Numbered from the stretch's first letter, positions 9,599-24,500 are shown. The stretch: DNA of 64,000 nucleotides from Macrosoma leucophasiata (GCA_036365455.1 JAWQUS010000002.1:7626001-7690000); one strand, 5' to 3'. The notes: generated by a model not told the origin, from the letters alone. A program made the numbers and translations.

Positions 9599-12500
9599 GT
9601 AAATTAATAACTCGTTAATATCAATATTATAATGATTTCTTAATAAATATTGAAATTCTCTTTGTCCTATTAAAAGTAGAGAAAAGAAAACCTGAACGCA
9701 TTTACAGATGAATTGAGATGTCCCATAGCTGTAGAAGTGTCCAGTATTTTGTACTAATGTGCCTAAAAATCACGGATGAAGTTGAACTACCTTTGCTTTA
9801 CTCGGACAACTAGTTTGATAAGTTACAAATTTGATATAGCAGCATCTAAATGTAATGTTCAACCGACTTGTTTTTCTTTCCAGGTTGGCTACAAATGTGA
9901 CAAATGCAGTAAAAGATTTACCTTTGAAAAAAGTTTTAATGAACATGTTCATAATGAACATTACGAAGGTCCTGGTGCAGTAAAATGCTACCAGTGCAAC
10001 ATCTCTTGTCCAGGCAAGGATGTACTGGTGCTGCATATTGCCAATGTTCATGAAAGAATGTCATTTGAATGTCCACACTGTACAAAAAAATTTGCTCGGC
10101 AGGCTCATGTTCTACGACATATGTCACAGAAAGGGTGTGGGGGTAATGTTGCTACAATATATCCATGTGAGGTGAGTATTTCTACATGAATAATCTATGT
10201 CACTCATCACATATATAATATTTGAGATTAAGTATAAAATAACTAGCTGACCCGGCAAACTTTGTATTGCCTCACAATTACATTATGTGTCAAAGGTTTG
10301 ATAGATATGGACTATTTGTATGGGAAAATGAAATTATGTGTGAAAGTATGTATGTGTTGACGATACTATTTCCCTTCAATTTCTTCATGTTTTCTTAACT
10401 TTTAAACCTTCCCTGGACTTCTAAAAATCATTCAAAACCATAATTAGCCAAATCGGTCCAGCTATTTTCAAGTTTTAGCAAGACAAAGAACAGTTATTGA
10501 TTTTAATATATATAGATAGAAGATCAAGAAAATATGAACAGTAACATACCATCAAAGTTTTCTGTCATCTAAAAATATTGTAAATTAGACTGCCATCACT
10601 CTAGTACATCCACAACAACATTACTTTATCCGTCAGTGATATTCTAATTTTGTTTTTTAACAAGCACTAAAAGCTCGAATAAAAAATACTTGTATTTCAG
10701 ATTTGTGACGCAAGCTTTACAAGAAAAGACAACCTAATGGTGCACTTGCGTTTAAAACATATTGCTAAAAATGAATTTTCATGTAAATTATGTCCGTATC
10801 AAACTAAAAATTTTTCTAAATTAATTATTCATAGGCAACACAGTCATGGTGGTAAGTATTCAATCTTTTATTTTAAACTTAATTTACCCTGGTTTATTTG
10901 ACATCATTCATAAATGACTACCTCCTTTAAAACTTGTAGCCCAGTTGGATTCACAAGAAGTAGTTGAGATTAGTTACTTAACTTTAACTATTAAGTTACT
11001 CCAGTAGCTTAGTGGTAAAGCGGCTGAACTGGTTATCCTGAGGTAGCAGGTTCAATTCCTGCCCAAAGTCAAATTTTTCTTTACCATTTTTTCTTTAATT
11101 TCTAAAGTTTACTTGCATGTATTTTATTGTGAAAAATAAATACATATTACAATTAGTTAAATAGCTTGAGAATTTAGACACTCCAACAATTTTAGACATG
11201 TTTATTAAGTGAGCTCTCAACTTAAAATTTTAGTATTATATTATATCAAAGTTGCAGTTTAGTCATAATTTTATACAAAAACATTCAGTTGATATAAGTA
11301 AACAGTGCAGTGGACGCCGTGGTATATGTGATAGACTCATCTTCTCATAGTTCTACCTGCACTCATATGAATAACAACTTAGCACTTAGCATTACACCTT
11401 AGGCCTCATTTAATTTTTTTTTTATAATTGTTTAATGTTTGAACGTTAATGTTCTTATTAAACTGATTTATTTCACAGAATTAAAATTCCAATGTGATCT
11501 TTGCGGCAAGATCACCCAATCACGAGCAGCCATCACAAAACATCTAGAAATACATGGCGAGAAGAAATTCTCATGTGATGTGGTAATTTCTCATGTTAAT
11601 CCTTATTTTATTCAATCCACCTTTACCTATTACCTTATTGCTAAGCAATCTTGAACATTTCATACTGGTAGTCTGAATATAATATTGTCTGTAATTTATA
11701 AATGTATTTACTAACTTATCATTCATTATTGTTGCTGACTTACTTGGAAACAGTTTGGGTAAGTGTCTTATTCATTTGAATGATTTATTATATGTAGAGA
11801 CTTGCAAATAGCACACTTTGTGTAAGTTGTGTTGTGTTAATTAATCAGGAAAACATCAATTTTTAGGCTGAAAGCCTTTTGCCCTCACCAATTTGTCAGT
11901 GAAGTCCAGTAGTCGTCTTGAGACAAACATATAGGAACCCAAAATAAATAACAAATTTTTATTATTGTATATTAGGTTGAGGAAAAAGTTTCTTCGCATT
12001 TTTTAAGATAATTCAAAACATTTTTTAATATAGTTTATTTTAATTTAACTATAGTATGTATGTCCCATTTTGTTCGATAACCTTTTGCCATCTTGTAGGT
12101 AGGGACATGATCCCATTGCTATAAAAATTTTGGGACATCTCATCAAAATACACACACCGAGACAAATGGATTTGGCAGTCCTCTCGTGATGTTAACCTAA
12201 CATTGCATAAAGAATTCTGAAGAGACCGAAACAGGTGGAAATCTGAAGGTGCAAGGTCAGGACTATACGGCGGATGCATTAATACCTCCCAGCCAAACTC
12301 TCTTAATTTTTGCTGAGTGGCTATAGATGTGTGAGGTCTAGCGTTATCATGATGAAACACCACACCCCTTCTGTTGATCAATTCCGGCCGCTTTCTCTCA
12401 TCTTCTTACTTTAAAAAGCACTCATCTGCTGCTCATCAGTTGTTCGCAGTAGAGTTCAGAATCGATAGTCCTGCCTGGTGGTAATAGCTCATAATGAATA

Positions 12501-15500
12501 ATGCCCTTCCAATCCCACCACACACACAACATCACCTTATTGCGAGTTAACCCGGGTTTCGCCACAGTCTGTGAAGCCTGACCGGCCTTTGACCACGACC
12601 TTTTTCGCACGTTCTTGTCGTACGTGATCCACTTTTCATCAAAGTTCAAGGTTTTATTGCTTTCATGTAGGTACATGGTTTAGGTGTCATTTTAAGTAAT
12701 TTGTATCGACATGATACCCGTCGGGCGTAGCAATTAACATAGTTATATATTATTATTCTATATCTTAATCATAATACTTAGGCATTTTAATTATGAGTGA
12801 ACGTGAAACAGAAAAATGAGTAAGTATGTGTATTTCGTCCATTTTTATGAGTACGGTTGTCACTGAAAAAATCACTCAGACTGTAATACGATTTCTCTAT
12901 TAAAAAGTTTTTTAGACGTTTTATAAACACATTAAAGTTAGGCTGGGTTTTAATATCGTTCGGTAGGTGATTATAAATTCTTAATGCACTTACGTCATTA
13001 CATCATCACCAGTTATCAGCTTCTTCAAAAATGATTCGGTTTCATTACGTCGTAATAAAGAATCACAAATGAGTACACGGTTCATTAGGTTTCTTTCAGT
13101 GAGCTCGTGAGGTACCCAAATATCGAGCTTTTTTTTGTACCCAGCTTTTTTCAAATGCGCCAAAACTGTTTTGTGATCAATTCTCAGTTCTTCAGCTACG
13201 TCGTAACTACTGATATGTCGATCTTGCTCTACTTTTTCAAAAATGGCATCCATTTTATCCGTAATAGGGCGACCAGAGCGAGGTGCATCTTTGACATCAA
13301 AATTTCCGGATTGAAAACGCTTAAACCAAATTTGTGCTACTCTCACAGACACTGCACTAGGTCCATAAACATCGCAAATTTTTTTCGCGGCTTGTTTTGC
13401 ATTTTTACCTTTTTTGTAGTAATATTTTAAAATGTATCGAATTTCTTCATTAGATTCACTCATCTTGACAGTACGAAAAACAAATGAAAATCACACATTT
13501 GCCTAATTTGAATTTGGAATTATGTTCTTTAAAATTTTAACTTTCAATGATACCAAAACCAGCCAGAGAGATTGTATTACAAGTTCATACATACTATAAT
13601 GCGAAAAGACTTTTCCCCAACCTATTATTATACATTTTTAAGACTTCTTAGCACAGGCCAATCAGCCTTCCTTCCTTCTTGTGTGCCTCAAAAGAAAAAA
13701 AAGCGGCCAAGTGCGAGTCGGACACGCCCATTACGGGTTCCGTAGTAGCAAGAAATATTTATCGAGATTTCTAATTGCAGTTTCAAAAATGTGTCATATC
13801 TCAAAAACTATTATGATTATCACGTCCGCACTAAATTGCGTTAAAAGTTTTTATCTGTGGTATGTAATTTTGTATAAAAATCGTAGAGCCATTCACAGAA
13901 TAGGTACATCTGTCTACCAAGTTGCAAGTATGTAATCCTAATAGTTTCAGAGTAAAGTAGCTGTGTTTTTTAACTGGTGGTAGAGCTCCAGCGACGGAGC
14001 TCGCGGGCGTAGGCACCACCGCATTATCTAATATACCTACTTGCCGCTAAGTGGTAGTGTTCAGCACTATCGTGTTCCGGTCAGGTGGTAATGTACGGCT
14101 CTGTATATTCCGGCACAGAAGCATAACACCTTAGGCCTCAGGAGTGGTAACGCATCTACATTTTGACCTCGGGTCTTTGTGTGTCTATAGGCCTACCATC
14201 AGGATGATTTTTTAATTACGAATGCACTTCCTTAGCACGCTGCACGTACTGTCGATTTATCACCGAAAGCGGGACAAAGCCGCGCGGGAAATTTTATTTT
14301 AACTTAAAAAATCGGCACGTCCCGCCAAAATCGGAACGTCTGGCAACGCTGGTAGGTGGCTTGTTTCGCGACGGCAATAGCGTACATCAACGGGCAATCG
14401 GCGTGCGGAGATGGCAGTCAGCCTAAGATTAACAATTTAATAAAAAATACACTGTTAAACAATAACGTTTGTAATTTGTTCGCAATGTTCCGACACTGCG
14501 TCACACTAGTCCGATTCGCAGGTGGCAGGTTTTTTATAATGATAAAAATACAATTATATATACACTATAAACTGTGTGTTGCAGTGTGGCTACAGTACGT
14601 TCACGATCGAGGTGATGCGGCGGCACGTACTGACTCACGTGGTCAACAAGCCGCACAAGTGTCCCATGTGCGACCAGTCCTATATACAGCGCTCGCAGCT
14701 CCTCCGCCATCTAGAGAAGCACGACTCCAAGTTCTACTGCGTCGAATGCCGCGTTGAATTTCCAAGTAAATCTAGGTGATTTTTTTTAAATTCTGCACAT
14801 AAAGAGGTTAACGGAACTATAAGGGTCGGTGCGCAGTGACGGCGTGGCACAGCATGGCACGGGACGGCACGCTTCAATATACCGAATCATTCTGTGGCAT
14901 CCCACAGCGTTCTGGTTGCGAACGTTCCTTCGTTTGGGCGTAACTGACACACCCGAACACTCTGCTAAAATTCCATACAAACGCTTATTCCGGTCACCTA
15001 TTACACAGACATCAATCAGTACAGGCACACAGAAATGTAGCACGTAGGGTTATGACGTCAAACAATCGTGAAACAAGAAACAAGTCGTCGCTATGACCAC
15101 GTGACCAAATTAACTAAAAATAAACATAGACATATTGTGTTTGTATATGTGACAAAGAATGTCCCATATTTTTTTGTTTAGTCTTATCTTGCAGTTTGTA
15201 AATGAAAGTATGGAACATTCTGTTGATACCTATTTTTATCATTAAGTATTACGGACTATTATTTATTTCTTTTTGTTTATTTTGACATATTAATCAACGT
15301 ATCAGTTGTTATTCGCTTTAATTTTATATTTGTAATTTGACCTATCACAAGCAAATTCTATTATTTCCAAGTGATTAAATGAATTTTTGAGTTTGAGTTT
15401 GAGTTTGTACAATAACAACTGATATTAATGTGTTCGCATCTTTAAAAAAATATAAAATAAGCTATTTTTTTTTTTGTTTATTTATTGTAATGGTTCGAGA

Positions 15501-18500
15501 TAGGAGTCCATTCCTCGACGCAATTTAGGACAGATGGACCATGTTATGTATAGGTTAGAAAAAACAACAAAAATATATTTTTGCCCACATTAACAACCCC
15601 ACACTCGCTGGGAGTATAAAATAATTGTGGTTTTTCATTTCAGATTGATTATGCATAAACGAGTTCATAATGGTACAGACAACTTATATTGTCCATTCAA
15701 GGATTGTCCTTATTCAAAAAATGAATTCAGCAATGAATCCCTTTTAGAAAATCACATAAAAACACATTTTGAGGATAAAAGTAAGTCTAGTAAGTATTAT
15801 TTACCTTGTCTTTTACCCTGTTACCTTGTTTGTAAGCATTTTTTTATGCAATGGAACTTGGTTACTATTATTTACACATTGATTTTAAGTTATGACTGCA
15901 GCCTATAGACGCACAAAGACCAAGGTTAAAATGTAGATGCGTTACTACTCCCGAGGCCTAAGGTGTTATGCCTCTGTGCCGGAAATTACAGGGCCGTACA
16001 TTACCACCTGACGGGAACACGATAGTGCTGAACACTGCCACTTAGCGGCAAGTATATTAGATAATGCGGTGGTGCCTACGCCCGCAAGCTCCGTCACTGG
16101 AGCTCTACCACCCGTAAATTTGTTGCATGTGTTTTTAAATCGAAAAATATTTTTTAAACACATACTTAGGTACCTACTAAAATTTCCTAATTTGGATACT
16201 TTTCCCATGAGTTACTGTAGTTACTCAAACTTACAGCCTTAATGGCCAAATACTCTAACGTCACTTAAATGGGACTTAAAAGTCTTCTGTCTTTATAAAA
16301 CACGTTCAAACGATAGAGATAGCGCACATTCGAGGGTTGCTTAAAATTGAGTGACGTTTGAGTATTCGGCCATAAGTCTCGTAGGTATCCAATACGCAAC
16401 AACTTGGCGCGCGACACGTTGCACAACATGTTGAAAGTACCTAAGCGCGCAATTTTTGTTTAGCAACGTTGTATGTCTACACATTTATCAGTCATCGGCA
16501 ACATCTTACCAAAGAAACTCGTGTCGATAATCGACACCAGGACACCACATGGACATGGCTACGCGTCATATATCTACTCTACAATTTTGATGCTCAACTG
16601 CATGTGACACGGCTACAGGGTAAACAAACCGCGAGTCATGTTGCGCGCCAGCTGACAACGACGCGCGCTGTGACCGACAGTCAACGCCACCGAGCAGCCG
16701 AACTTGTTGAGCGTTATTTGTTGCCTTTTTTGTGTGATGAAGGTGGCATAAACAAGCATGCAGTTCACATAAATGTCGCCGACTGTAGCCTATAGACATC
16801 TACACAAAAACCAGAGGTCAAAATGCAAATACGTAGTCCCTGAGACCTAAGTTGTTTGTCTCTGTGATAGTTATCACGGAGTCATACATTACCATCTAAC
16901 CAGAACACGATAGTGCCGAACACTACCATTTGGCGGCAGATAGATTAGGTAATGTGGTGGTGTGACCTTCCATCACCGGTTGCCTAGTGGATACTTAGCC
17001 TTTTTTATTTTTTTATTAAGCCTTTATTGCTGATACTAAATTAATTACAATTGTATAAAGTTCTTTTTTTTCACATCGGTGTGTGGTGTCGGTCGGTGGC
17101 CGTGTGTCCTGCGACACGTAGGCCTCTTCCAGCTCTTTCCATTCATTTCTATCTTTCGCTTTTCTTGACCAAATTGTTCCTCCGATTTTCTTTATATTAT
17201 CTGTCCATCTTTTGATTTGTCTGCCTCTTCCATCTCGTGGTTGCCACTCTGTTATAATTTGTGTCCATTTTGTTCTACTTTCTCTTGTCATATGCCCTAC
17301 CCACCGCCATTTCAACTGTCTAATTTTCTTAACTACGTCTTCTACCTTTGTAGTATGTCTGATTTCTTCGGCTCTTTTGCGATGTTTTATTGTGACGCCT
17401 ATCATACTTCTTTCGATTCCCCTCTGGCATGATCTAAGTTTTAATAACTGATGTTTTGTTAAAGCCCAAGTCTGGCACCCATATGTCAGGATAGGTAATA
17501 TGCATATATTAAAAACTTTCTTCTTGGCTGTCATTGGAAAGTATTTGCTATTAAGTATCTCCTTAAGTGACCAATATCTTTTCCATGCATTAGCTCTTTG
17601 TAATTTCTATATCTGATTGATCTTTAAAAGATAACCAAGGTAGTTATAGGTTTGCACGTATTTCTTTTCGATATTTTTACCGTCCACTGTCAGTGGTATT
17701 TCATTCCTATTCGTCATTGCTTTTGTTTTTAATTTATTCATGGTAAGACCAACAGCTCCACTTGAATCGGCTAGTTGTTTCAGCATATGTTGGAGCGTTT
17801 TTGGATTGTCGGATAGTAAGAGGAGATCATCCGCGAACCTTAGATGATTACGTTGCCTTCCATTGATATTTATCCCTAGATCGTCCTACTCCAGATTCTT
17901 AAATACGTTCTCTAATATTGCATTAAAAAGTTTTGGCGACAATGGATCACCCTGTCTTACACCTCTGCCTATTGGAAACTCTTCACCAATTGTTTCAAGT
18001 TTTATCTGTGCCGTGCTGTTTGTATATATGTTTTTAATTATGCGTATATATTTGTTTGGCACTCCTTGTTGTACTAGAGATTTCCAAAGCGAATCGTGTT
18101 TTATTGAATCGAATGCTTTGCTGTAATCAACAAAAGCAACGTATAACGTTTTGTCATATTCTTGGCATTTTTCTTTTAATTGTTTTATTACATGCATATG
18201 ATCGATTGTTGAAAAACCCGCTCTAAAACCAGCTTGCTCCATGGGTTGTTGTTCATCCAGTATACCTGTTATTCAATTTAATATCAATTTAGAAAATATC
18301 TTATATATATTTGACATGAGGCTTATAGGCCTATAATTTTCGGTTATGTTTCTGTCTCCCTTTTTATGTAATAATATAATTATCGTTTTCGTCCATTGGG
18401 ATGGTATATATTCTGTAGTTAAAATAGTATTATATAATTTCGTGAGTTTTCTTAAGTTTTCCGTATTAGTTATTGATGCTTTGATCATCTCATTTGTTAT

Positions 18501-21480
18501 ATAGTCTGGCCCAAGTGCTTTGTAGTTTTTTTGGCCGGTGACAGCTTTTTCCACTTCTGATTGAAGAAAAATTGGCATGTCTACCGTGTCTTCATCTTCC
18601 AAACTTTCAGTTTGTTCTGGTTTATTTATATCATATATCTTTTTCATATACTTCATCTGTTATGTTTTTTATTCTTTTATCTGAATTAAAGTATATTTTA
18701 AAGTTTGTTTTATTCTTAAATTCGTTTCTGCTTTTCTTCGGTTCTTTACTTTTCATAACTGCTCTAACCATTCTGTGATTGGTATTAAAATTAAGTTGAT
18801 TTATAATACCCAAATCTATAAAAGCTTTTCTGTTGTTCGTAGCTATGTAATCTACTCGTATTTCGTTTTTATAGGATCCGTCTGGGGATAGCCAAGTCCA
18901 TTTTTTCTTGGGTTTTTTTTCTGAAAAAGCTATTCATAAATGCAAGATTGTGTTCCTTTGCCCAATTAATCATCCTTTTCCCATTGTTACTTCTTCTGCC
19001 CAAACCGAATTGGCCTATTACTCTTTCTTCGCTTGGTTGCTGTGAACCTATTCTGCCATTAAAGTCTCCCATAGCGATAACGTTTTTGTGTGTATCTCTT
19101 AAGACTAGTGACAGCTGATCGTAGAACATGTCTTTAATATGTTCGTCGTATTGTTCGGTGGGTGCGTATACTTGTACTATGGACCAATTATGCTTATATT
19201 CAGTTTATTCATTTATTTCATATAATTAGGCTTTTACACTTTTACATCGTCATTTTTTTTTAAACTAACCTAGAGTGAATAACCACTAATAATCATCAAA
19301 AACACATAATAAATTAAGTAAGAACTAAACAATTTTGTATGTGTATATAATAATATGGAACGCATCAATTATTTACAAATTCCTCCATTTCTCCATTTAT
19401 TTATAACCTTTGAGGTGCATGTTAAGAACGGCTACTCTCTCCGATATGCCCTTAAATTCCACTACACTTCTCTTCAGGTGTTTTTTAACCATGAAGCCTA
19501 CGCCATGGCGCCCTTTTGTTTCACCTTTGAAAAATAAGATGTACTCGTCGCGGTCTTCTATGCTTTCACCAAGCCTTCTGACTTCGCTTAGACCTATGAC
19601 ATCCCATTTTACTTTTGTAAGTGCTATCTCTAATTCTGTGAGTCTCTCTTGTGTTCGCAATGTCAAGCAGTTTAAAGTTGAGAAATAAAGTTTATCAAAC
19701 TCTTTTATTTTCGGGGTTTTTATTCCGCTGTCTTTTTTCCATTTTGGAGCTGGAAGGGATTGGTCAGTATCCCCCACGGTGACCAGCCAGCTTGGGGGAG
19801 TTATATTGCTATTGTCTATTTTAATACACGTTTTTCCTTTATTTGTAGTGATCTTCCGGTTGCCGATGAGTGTTGGTTGCTATTCTTTTTTTGATTCTGA
19901 GGCTGAGTACGTTTTGTTTCTATACATCCTTTCGAGAGCATTTATTTTATTAATTATCGGTCGAGAGTCTTCCGCGTTGTTCCATGTTTTTGGTGAAATG
20001 GTTTGTTCTCTCTTTCTCTCGTCTCGTGTTGTGCTTAAATCTTCTTTAATTATTAATTTATCAAATTTTATGAATGCAAAACGTCCCTTGCTTCGTTCTT
20101 CCATCAGCTTGGGCATGAGTGCTCTTATCTTTTCTAGGACTTCTTTGCTGAAATCTTCTTTAACGAATATATTTTTAGGTAAAGTTTTCTTCTTTCTCAA
20201 AATTTCCTCTCTTTTCCACCCGTTGACAAAGTTGACTAGAATGGGACGTGCTCTTTCTTTTTCCTTACCTAGTCTAAATGCTCTGTTAATATCGTGTTTA
20301 TGGATTTCGATACCAGACTGATTTAAAAGTTTAACTATATTTTCTAGTAATTCGAATTTTTTTAAAGACTCTTCGAAACCGTAGAAAATTAAATTATTAT
20401 CTTATTAGAGTGTTCCAAATATTTCACTTTTTCATTTAGTGTCTCCACCTTCTGTTTCAGATATTGATTTTCTTCCACTATTGGTTTTAGTTTATTATCT
20501 ATTTCATTTAATATTGTTTTTGTAATAGTATCTGTTAATGTTGCTGTTTGTTTCTCCATTTCAAGCTTTATTTGCGTGAAAAATATTTGCATTTGGTCTT
20601 CCATGTCTTTATAATGCAAATATTATATTGATATAAACTACGGTAATTTGTGCCTTGCCTTTATCAATTAGCAACACTCAAAACAGAATTTGCGTGAAAC
20701 GGATCGAATTATTGCTTTATGTTGGTAGCAATGCTGTGTTTTTTCTGTATGGTGTTGTCAACTTATTATTAACTGTGTTGACCATTGACAACTCAATTCA
20801 AGTTGTCAAACTTGTCAATCAAGCAAGTGTCAAGTTTCCATACAATTATGTTTTTAGGTTAAAAGTGATGTTAAATATTACCGTTAGTTTGTCTCGTTAT
20901 CCTGAATCCGCACGCTTTATGACGGTCTGTTTACACAAATAAACTTTAACTATCAGAAAACTTGTTCAGTTTCTAGTTTTGTGGGGGTTTTTTAGCACTT
21001 TCACGTTAAATACGTTGAGTACACTTTGTTACGTTTGTTCTTTTCAACGATCCAACCGAAAGTCCAAGAGATACTTAGTCTTATCGCACCTTAAAGAATT
21101 TGATAGATTACATGTTTATAAGTCGTTTGATGTATAAAAGTCATTTTTTTATTTTTTTTGAGTTATGCCACTTTAATTCTAAAGGTGCGTTACACTAACA
21201 AAATATTTCTTGAATATCACTGAAGTAGGGTATTGTTGACAGCGTACAAGTGCGAGGTGTGCTCGAAGACATTCCACTCGGAGACGAACATGCGGCGGCA
21301 CTTGAGCACGCACTTGCTGGAGCGGCCGCGACGCTGCATGTACTGTGTGGCGGCGCGCGCCTACGTGCGCGGCGAGCAACTCGTGCGCCACGTGCGCAAG
21401 CAACACCCCGCCATCTTCCGCGAGCACCTCGACCACGTGCGCCAAGTCGTCGTAAGTTTCTCTCGTCGCTCACCTCCCAA

Positions 21481-21518
<38 letters not shown>

Positions 21519-24500
21519 CCTCTCTCTCTCCCCCTCTCTCTCTCCCCCTCTCTCCCTCTCTCCCTCTCTCCCTGTCTCTCACTTCCTCTCTCGCGTCATT
21601 TTTTATTTAAAAAAAATAGTATTTCGTTAACCCAGAAATAGAATTAAATAAATTTTTAAATCATCATTTACATCGGATAACATTCCGTTCCCAATCATAT
21701 ATGATACGTTTTAGCTATAGAATGGTTTGTCTTTGTTATGTTTGCTACTGTCAAATGTGCAGGATAGAAAAAGACAAAGGAGAGATTATTTAATTTATTT
21801 ATTTACAATACAGATATTTATACAATCCTTGATATAAATTTAAAAAAAAATACAATAACTTAAATTAAAAAATGACATAAAAAAAAATTAAATTTCATAA
21901 TGTATTATACAATATAAAAAAGAATTAAAAAACAATCAACATTACATTAAGAAATTTAAATCAAATCAAAATTAAAAGCTAACCATTACTTAATAAACAT
22001 AAAAATTAAATCACAATTAAATATATTATGTCATATTTTTATAACCTACCTAAAATGGTGACTATGTCTCCATAGTCAGTCAAACAAACCGCCCCTGGTC
22101 ATCCCCGGTGCAAAAGAGCCCAAAACACTAGCTGCATTTCCCCTTTGAATGGCAATGGCTAGCCTTTGTATCAGGAAAGACCCGGAACGGTAGTCGAAGC
22201 CCCTAAGTTTAAGACGGTGGCCAATTTCTCTAATGAAAGACAGTGACTCCGTCGCCCAATTCCCAGCAGTTTCCACCGCAAACGGGACAAAGAGATAACT
22301 CGGCAACAGAGGTGCGTATTTTTCTCACTTCTTCGCGGCAGCCACCTCAGCCGCTGCAGCAACATCCCTAGATGTGCGACCTTAATGAGAGGCGGCGAAG
22401 TCGCATCTCATAGGAGGCATCTGCCTCTTTGCCAAGGCACAAGAGTCAGACCGTCTGGTCTCTTTCCGTCCCTACGGCTCAAACCCGGAGGGTCTAGGAC
22501 ACAAGGGACGTTCGCTGAAATAAGGGCTTTACGAATAACGTCGTTAAGGGCGTGGTGACGAGGGAACCTCCCAGTACACCGGCAACAGACCAAGGCATGG
22601 TGGCCAATAGCCCCGCATGTGCATTCATGGGGCTCACACACCTTACACCCTAAACGGAGGGCTACGGTCACCCGCAAGGAGTCGTTGTCCAGGAGGGTAC
22701 CCAAATGCGGAGATGGTAACGCATGTAACCACGCCCCAGATTCTGGTCTCGCTACGGCCCTTAGTCTCGCCTTGTCCACAGTGGTTGCCACACTTAGAAG
22801 ATGAGCGTAAGTTTTCTTGGCTCCAAGTTCGTCCCACGATCGTTGCGACCGTAAAATAATTGGAGCACCTATGTTTACAAGCTTCCACTCCTGATAAGCG
22901 TCGGTGGCAAACGGGATGGAGACCATATCACCATCTAAAGATAGTATCTTAGTAACAAGGCCTACCCCAAGGTTAATATCTTTACTCCAGGCAAAATGGT
23001 ATTAAAAACTGGAAAGGAAAGAGATGCTTCAGGGCTACAGGGATAGAGCTCACACTTGGTCGTATTAACGCTTAGTCCAAGACTCTCAAATCGTGACGTC
23101 AGAATTTGCAAGTCCTCTTTGACTTGTTCGGGAGGTCCTCCAAGAACCCCGTCATCGAGATACCAGAGGTTTAAGGGAGATTTGAGCTCAGTAATGATTT
23201 TGTGAATGCCCAAACTGAATACGAGCGGGCCAAGCGGATCTCCCTGCTGTGCCCCTACCTGCGAAAGGAGGATGTCGCCATCAAAGAAGAGATTAGAAGG
23301 AGATCTATAGACCTAAAAGAGGAAGGGATACAAAGATGGCATATTTTCCTTTATCTCACTTAACAAAACGTCTCGTTCTAAGGTATTAAAAGCATTTTGC
23401 AAGTCTAACTTTATAAGAATATTACTGGAGTTGGCCTCATTAACAACAAAAGCACGCGTGGCGTGGATAGCTGCTTCGCAACCGAGACGTGTCCCAAAAC
23501 CCAATTGATGAGGTTGAAGATATTCTGCCATCCTCTCTCTCACTGACCCACACGCCAGTTTAGCTGCAAGCCTTCTAAAAACGCTTCCCACCACAATCGG
23601 TCATAATCCTCCGTCTTTCTTTTTTAAAGCACATAAAGAAGCGCCATAAATAAAGGGACAGACCTCAGGATTTAGTTTGCCACTCAACAAAAAATTCACA
23701 AGGTCCGTTAAACTCTCTAATAAACGGGGACCATTGTCACCAGCGGAGTTAGACACAAGTTCTTTAAGGTGTCCAGGTCGTAAGCCGTCCAGACCTGCGG
23801 CGGAACCAGTGTTAAAAGAATTCAAGGCCAAGTTCACCTCCTCACATTTGACCTTCAGATGAACAATGGAGTCACTGGGCTGCTCTGGGAATGAAAGAAC
23901 GCGTGAGGGAGGGTCTTCAAAATTAGTGATTGTAGCATCTCTGGTCCTGGCTCGGCCAATGTATCGTCGGACGTGAGTAAACGGACAGCGCCTCTTAAAT
24001 CCCCCTCATGTACCTTTGATTCAATGGTATTCGTTACACACCGAGGTCTTGGGGTCGATCTAACAATACCTGGATCCTCAGGAAAAGTTGCGTCGTTATT
24101 TAAAATGTTCTCTTTCACTTTCTGCGTGAGGTTCGTCTTTCCCGATTTGGAAGGCACCCTCAAAGTACGGTAAGCAAAAGTGAGCAACGATCCCCAATCG
24201 TTAGCGCCGTTTAAACTCAAACACTTCTTAATTAAAAAGTCCAAACGCCCCGCGGCGGCATACCGCGCCCCCTTAGGTATATTCTTAAGAACTGGGACAT
24301 TCTTTTTCAAGAAGCCCAAGTCATGCAAGGAACCCTGTCCAGAATGTTGTTGCGTTGCGGGTATGTCCGAGATAGTCGTGGTTTGATAACTGTTCTGGTC
24401 ATTAATAATCTTATGAATACGCCTTATGTGGATTTTCAAACCATGTCGCGAAAAAAGACGCGTCGAGTTAGGACAATGAGGACACACCGTCTTATCTGAA

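Larger units (their letters stand above)
11975..13622 (-). mobile_element. Full-length mariner with a nested LINE fragment
   Basis: Terminal repeats GGTTGAGGAAAAAGTTTCTT (11975) and, inverted, GGTTGGGGAAAAGTCTTTT (ending 13622), flanked by TA on both sides (11973-11974, 13623-13624). Removing the 361-bp insert and its 6-bp duplication leaves 1281 bp, the usual mariner size. The element lies in intron 4 of the zinc-finger gene, antisense to it. Confidence 0.92.
17002..20640 (-). mobile_element. Near-full-length non-LTR retrotransposon (EN + RT), RTE-like
   Basis: Minus-strand order from 20640: leader, ORF1 with coiled coil, apurinic-type endonuclease, reverse transcriptase, basic C-terminal region, then an AATAAA-bearing 3' end near 17030. 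About 3.6 kb. The reading frame is broken by several frameshifts and stops and by an AT-rich insert of about 190 bp at 19203-19392 in the endonuclease region. The C-terminal motif set ('YGCQTWAL', 'LKWRWVGHM', 'GRGRQIKRWTDNI') is the one usually annotated 'endonuclease-reverse transcriptase' in Lepidoptera. RTE-like placement is by recollection. Lies in intron 6 of the zinc-finger gene. Confidence 0.88.

Noticed and set aside
9776..9883. In-frame extension before zinc-finger exon 2
   Set aside because: It is intronic read-through; the acceptor 'tttttctttccag' before 9884 joins exon 1 in phase 0.
21195..21630. Overlapping ORFs with long Ser/Leu or Arg/Glu runs
   Set aside because: They read the (CT)n microsatellite and the antisense or alternate frames of GC-rich exon 7.
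22617..24386. Plus-strand ORFs over the RLE-type LINE
   Set aside because: Antisense to a clear RT/RLE coding region; no motif in the plus frames.
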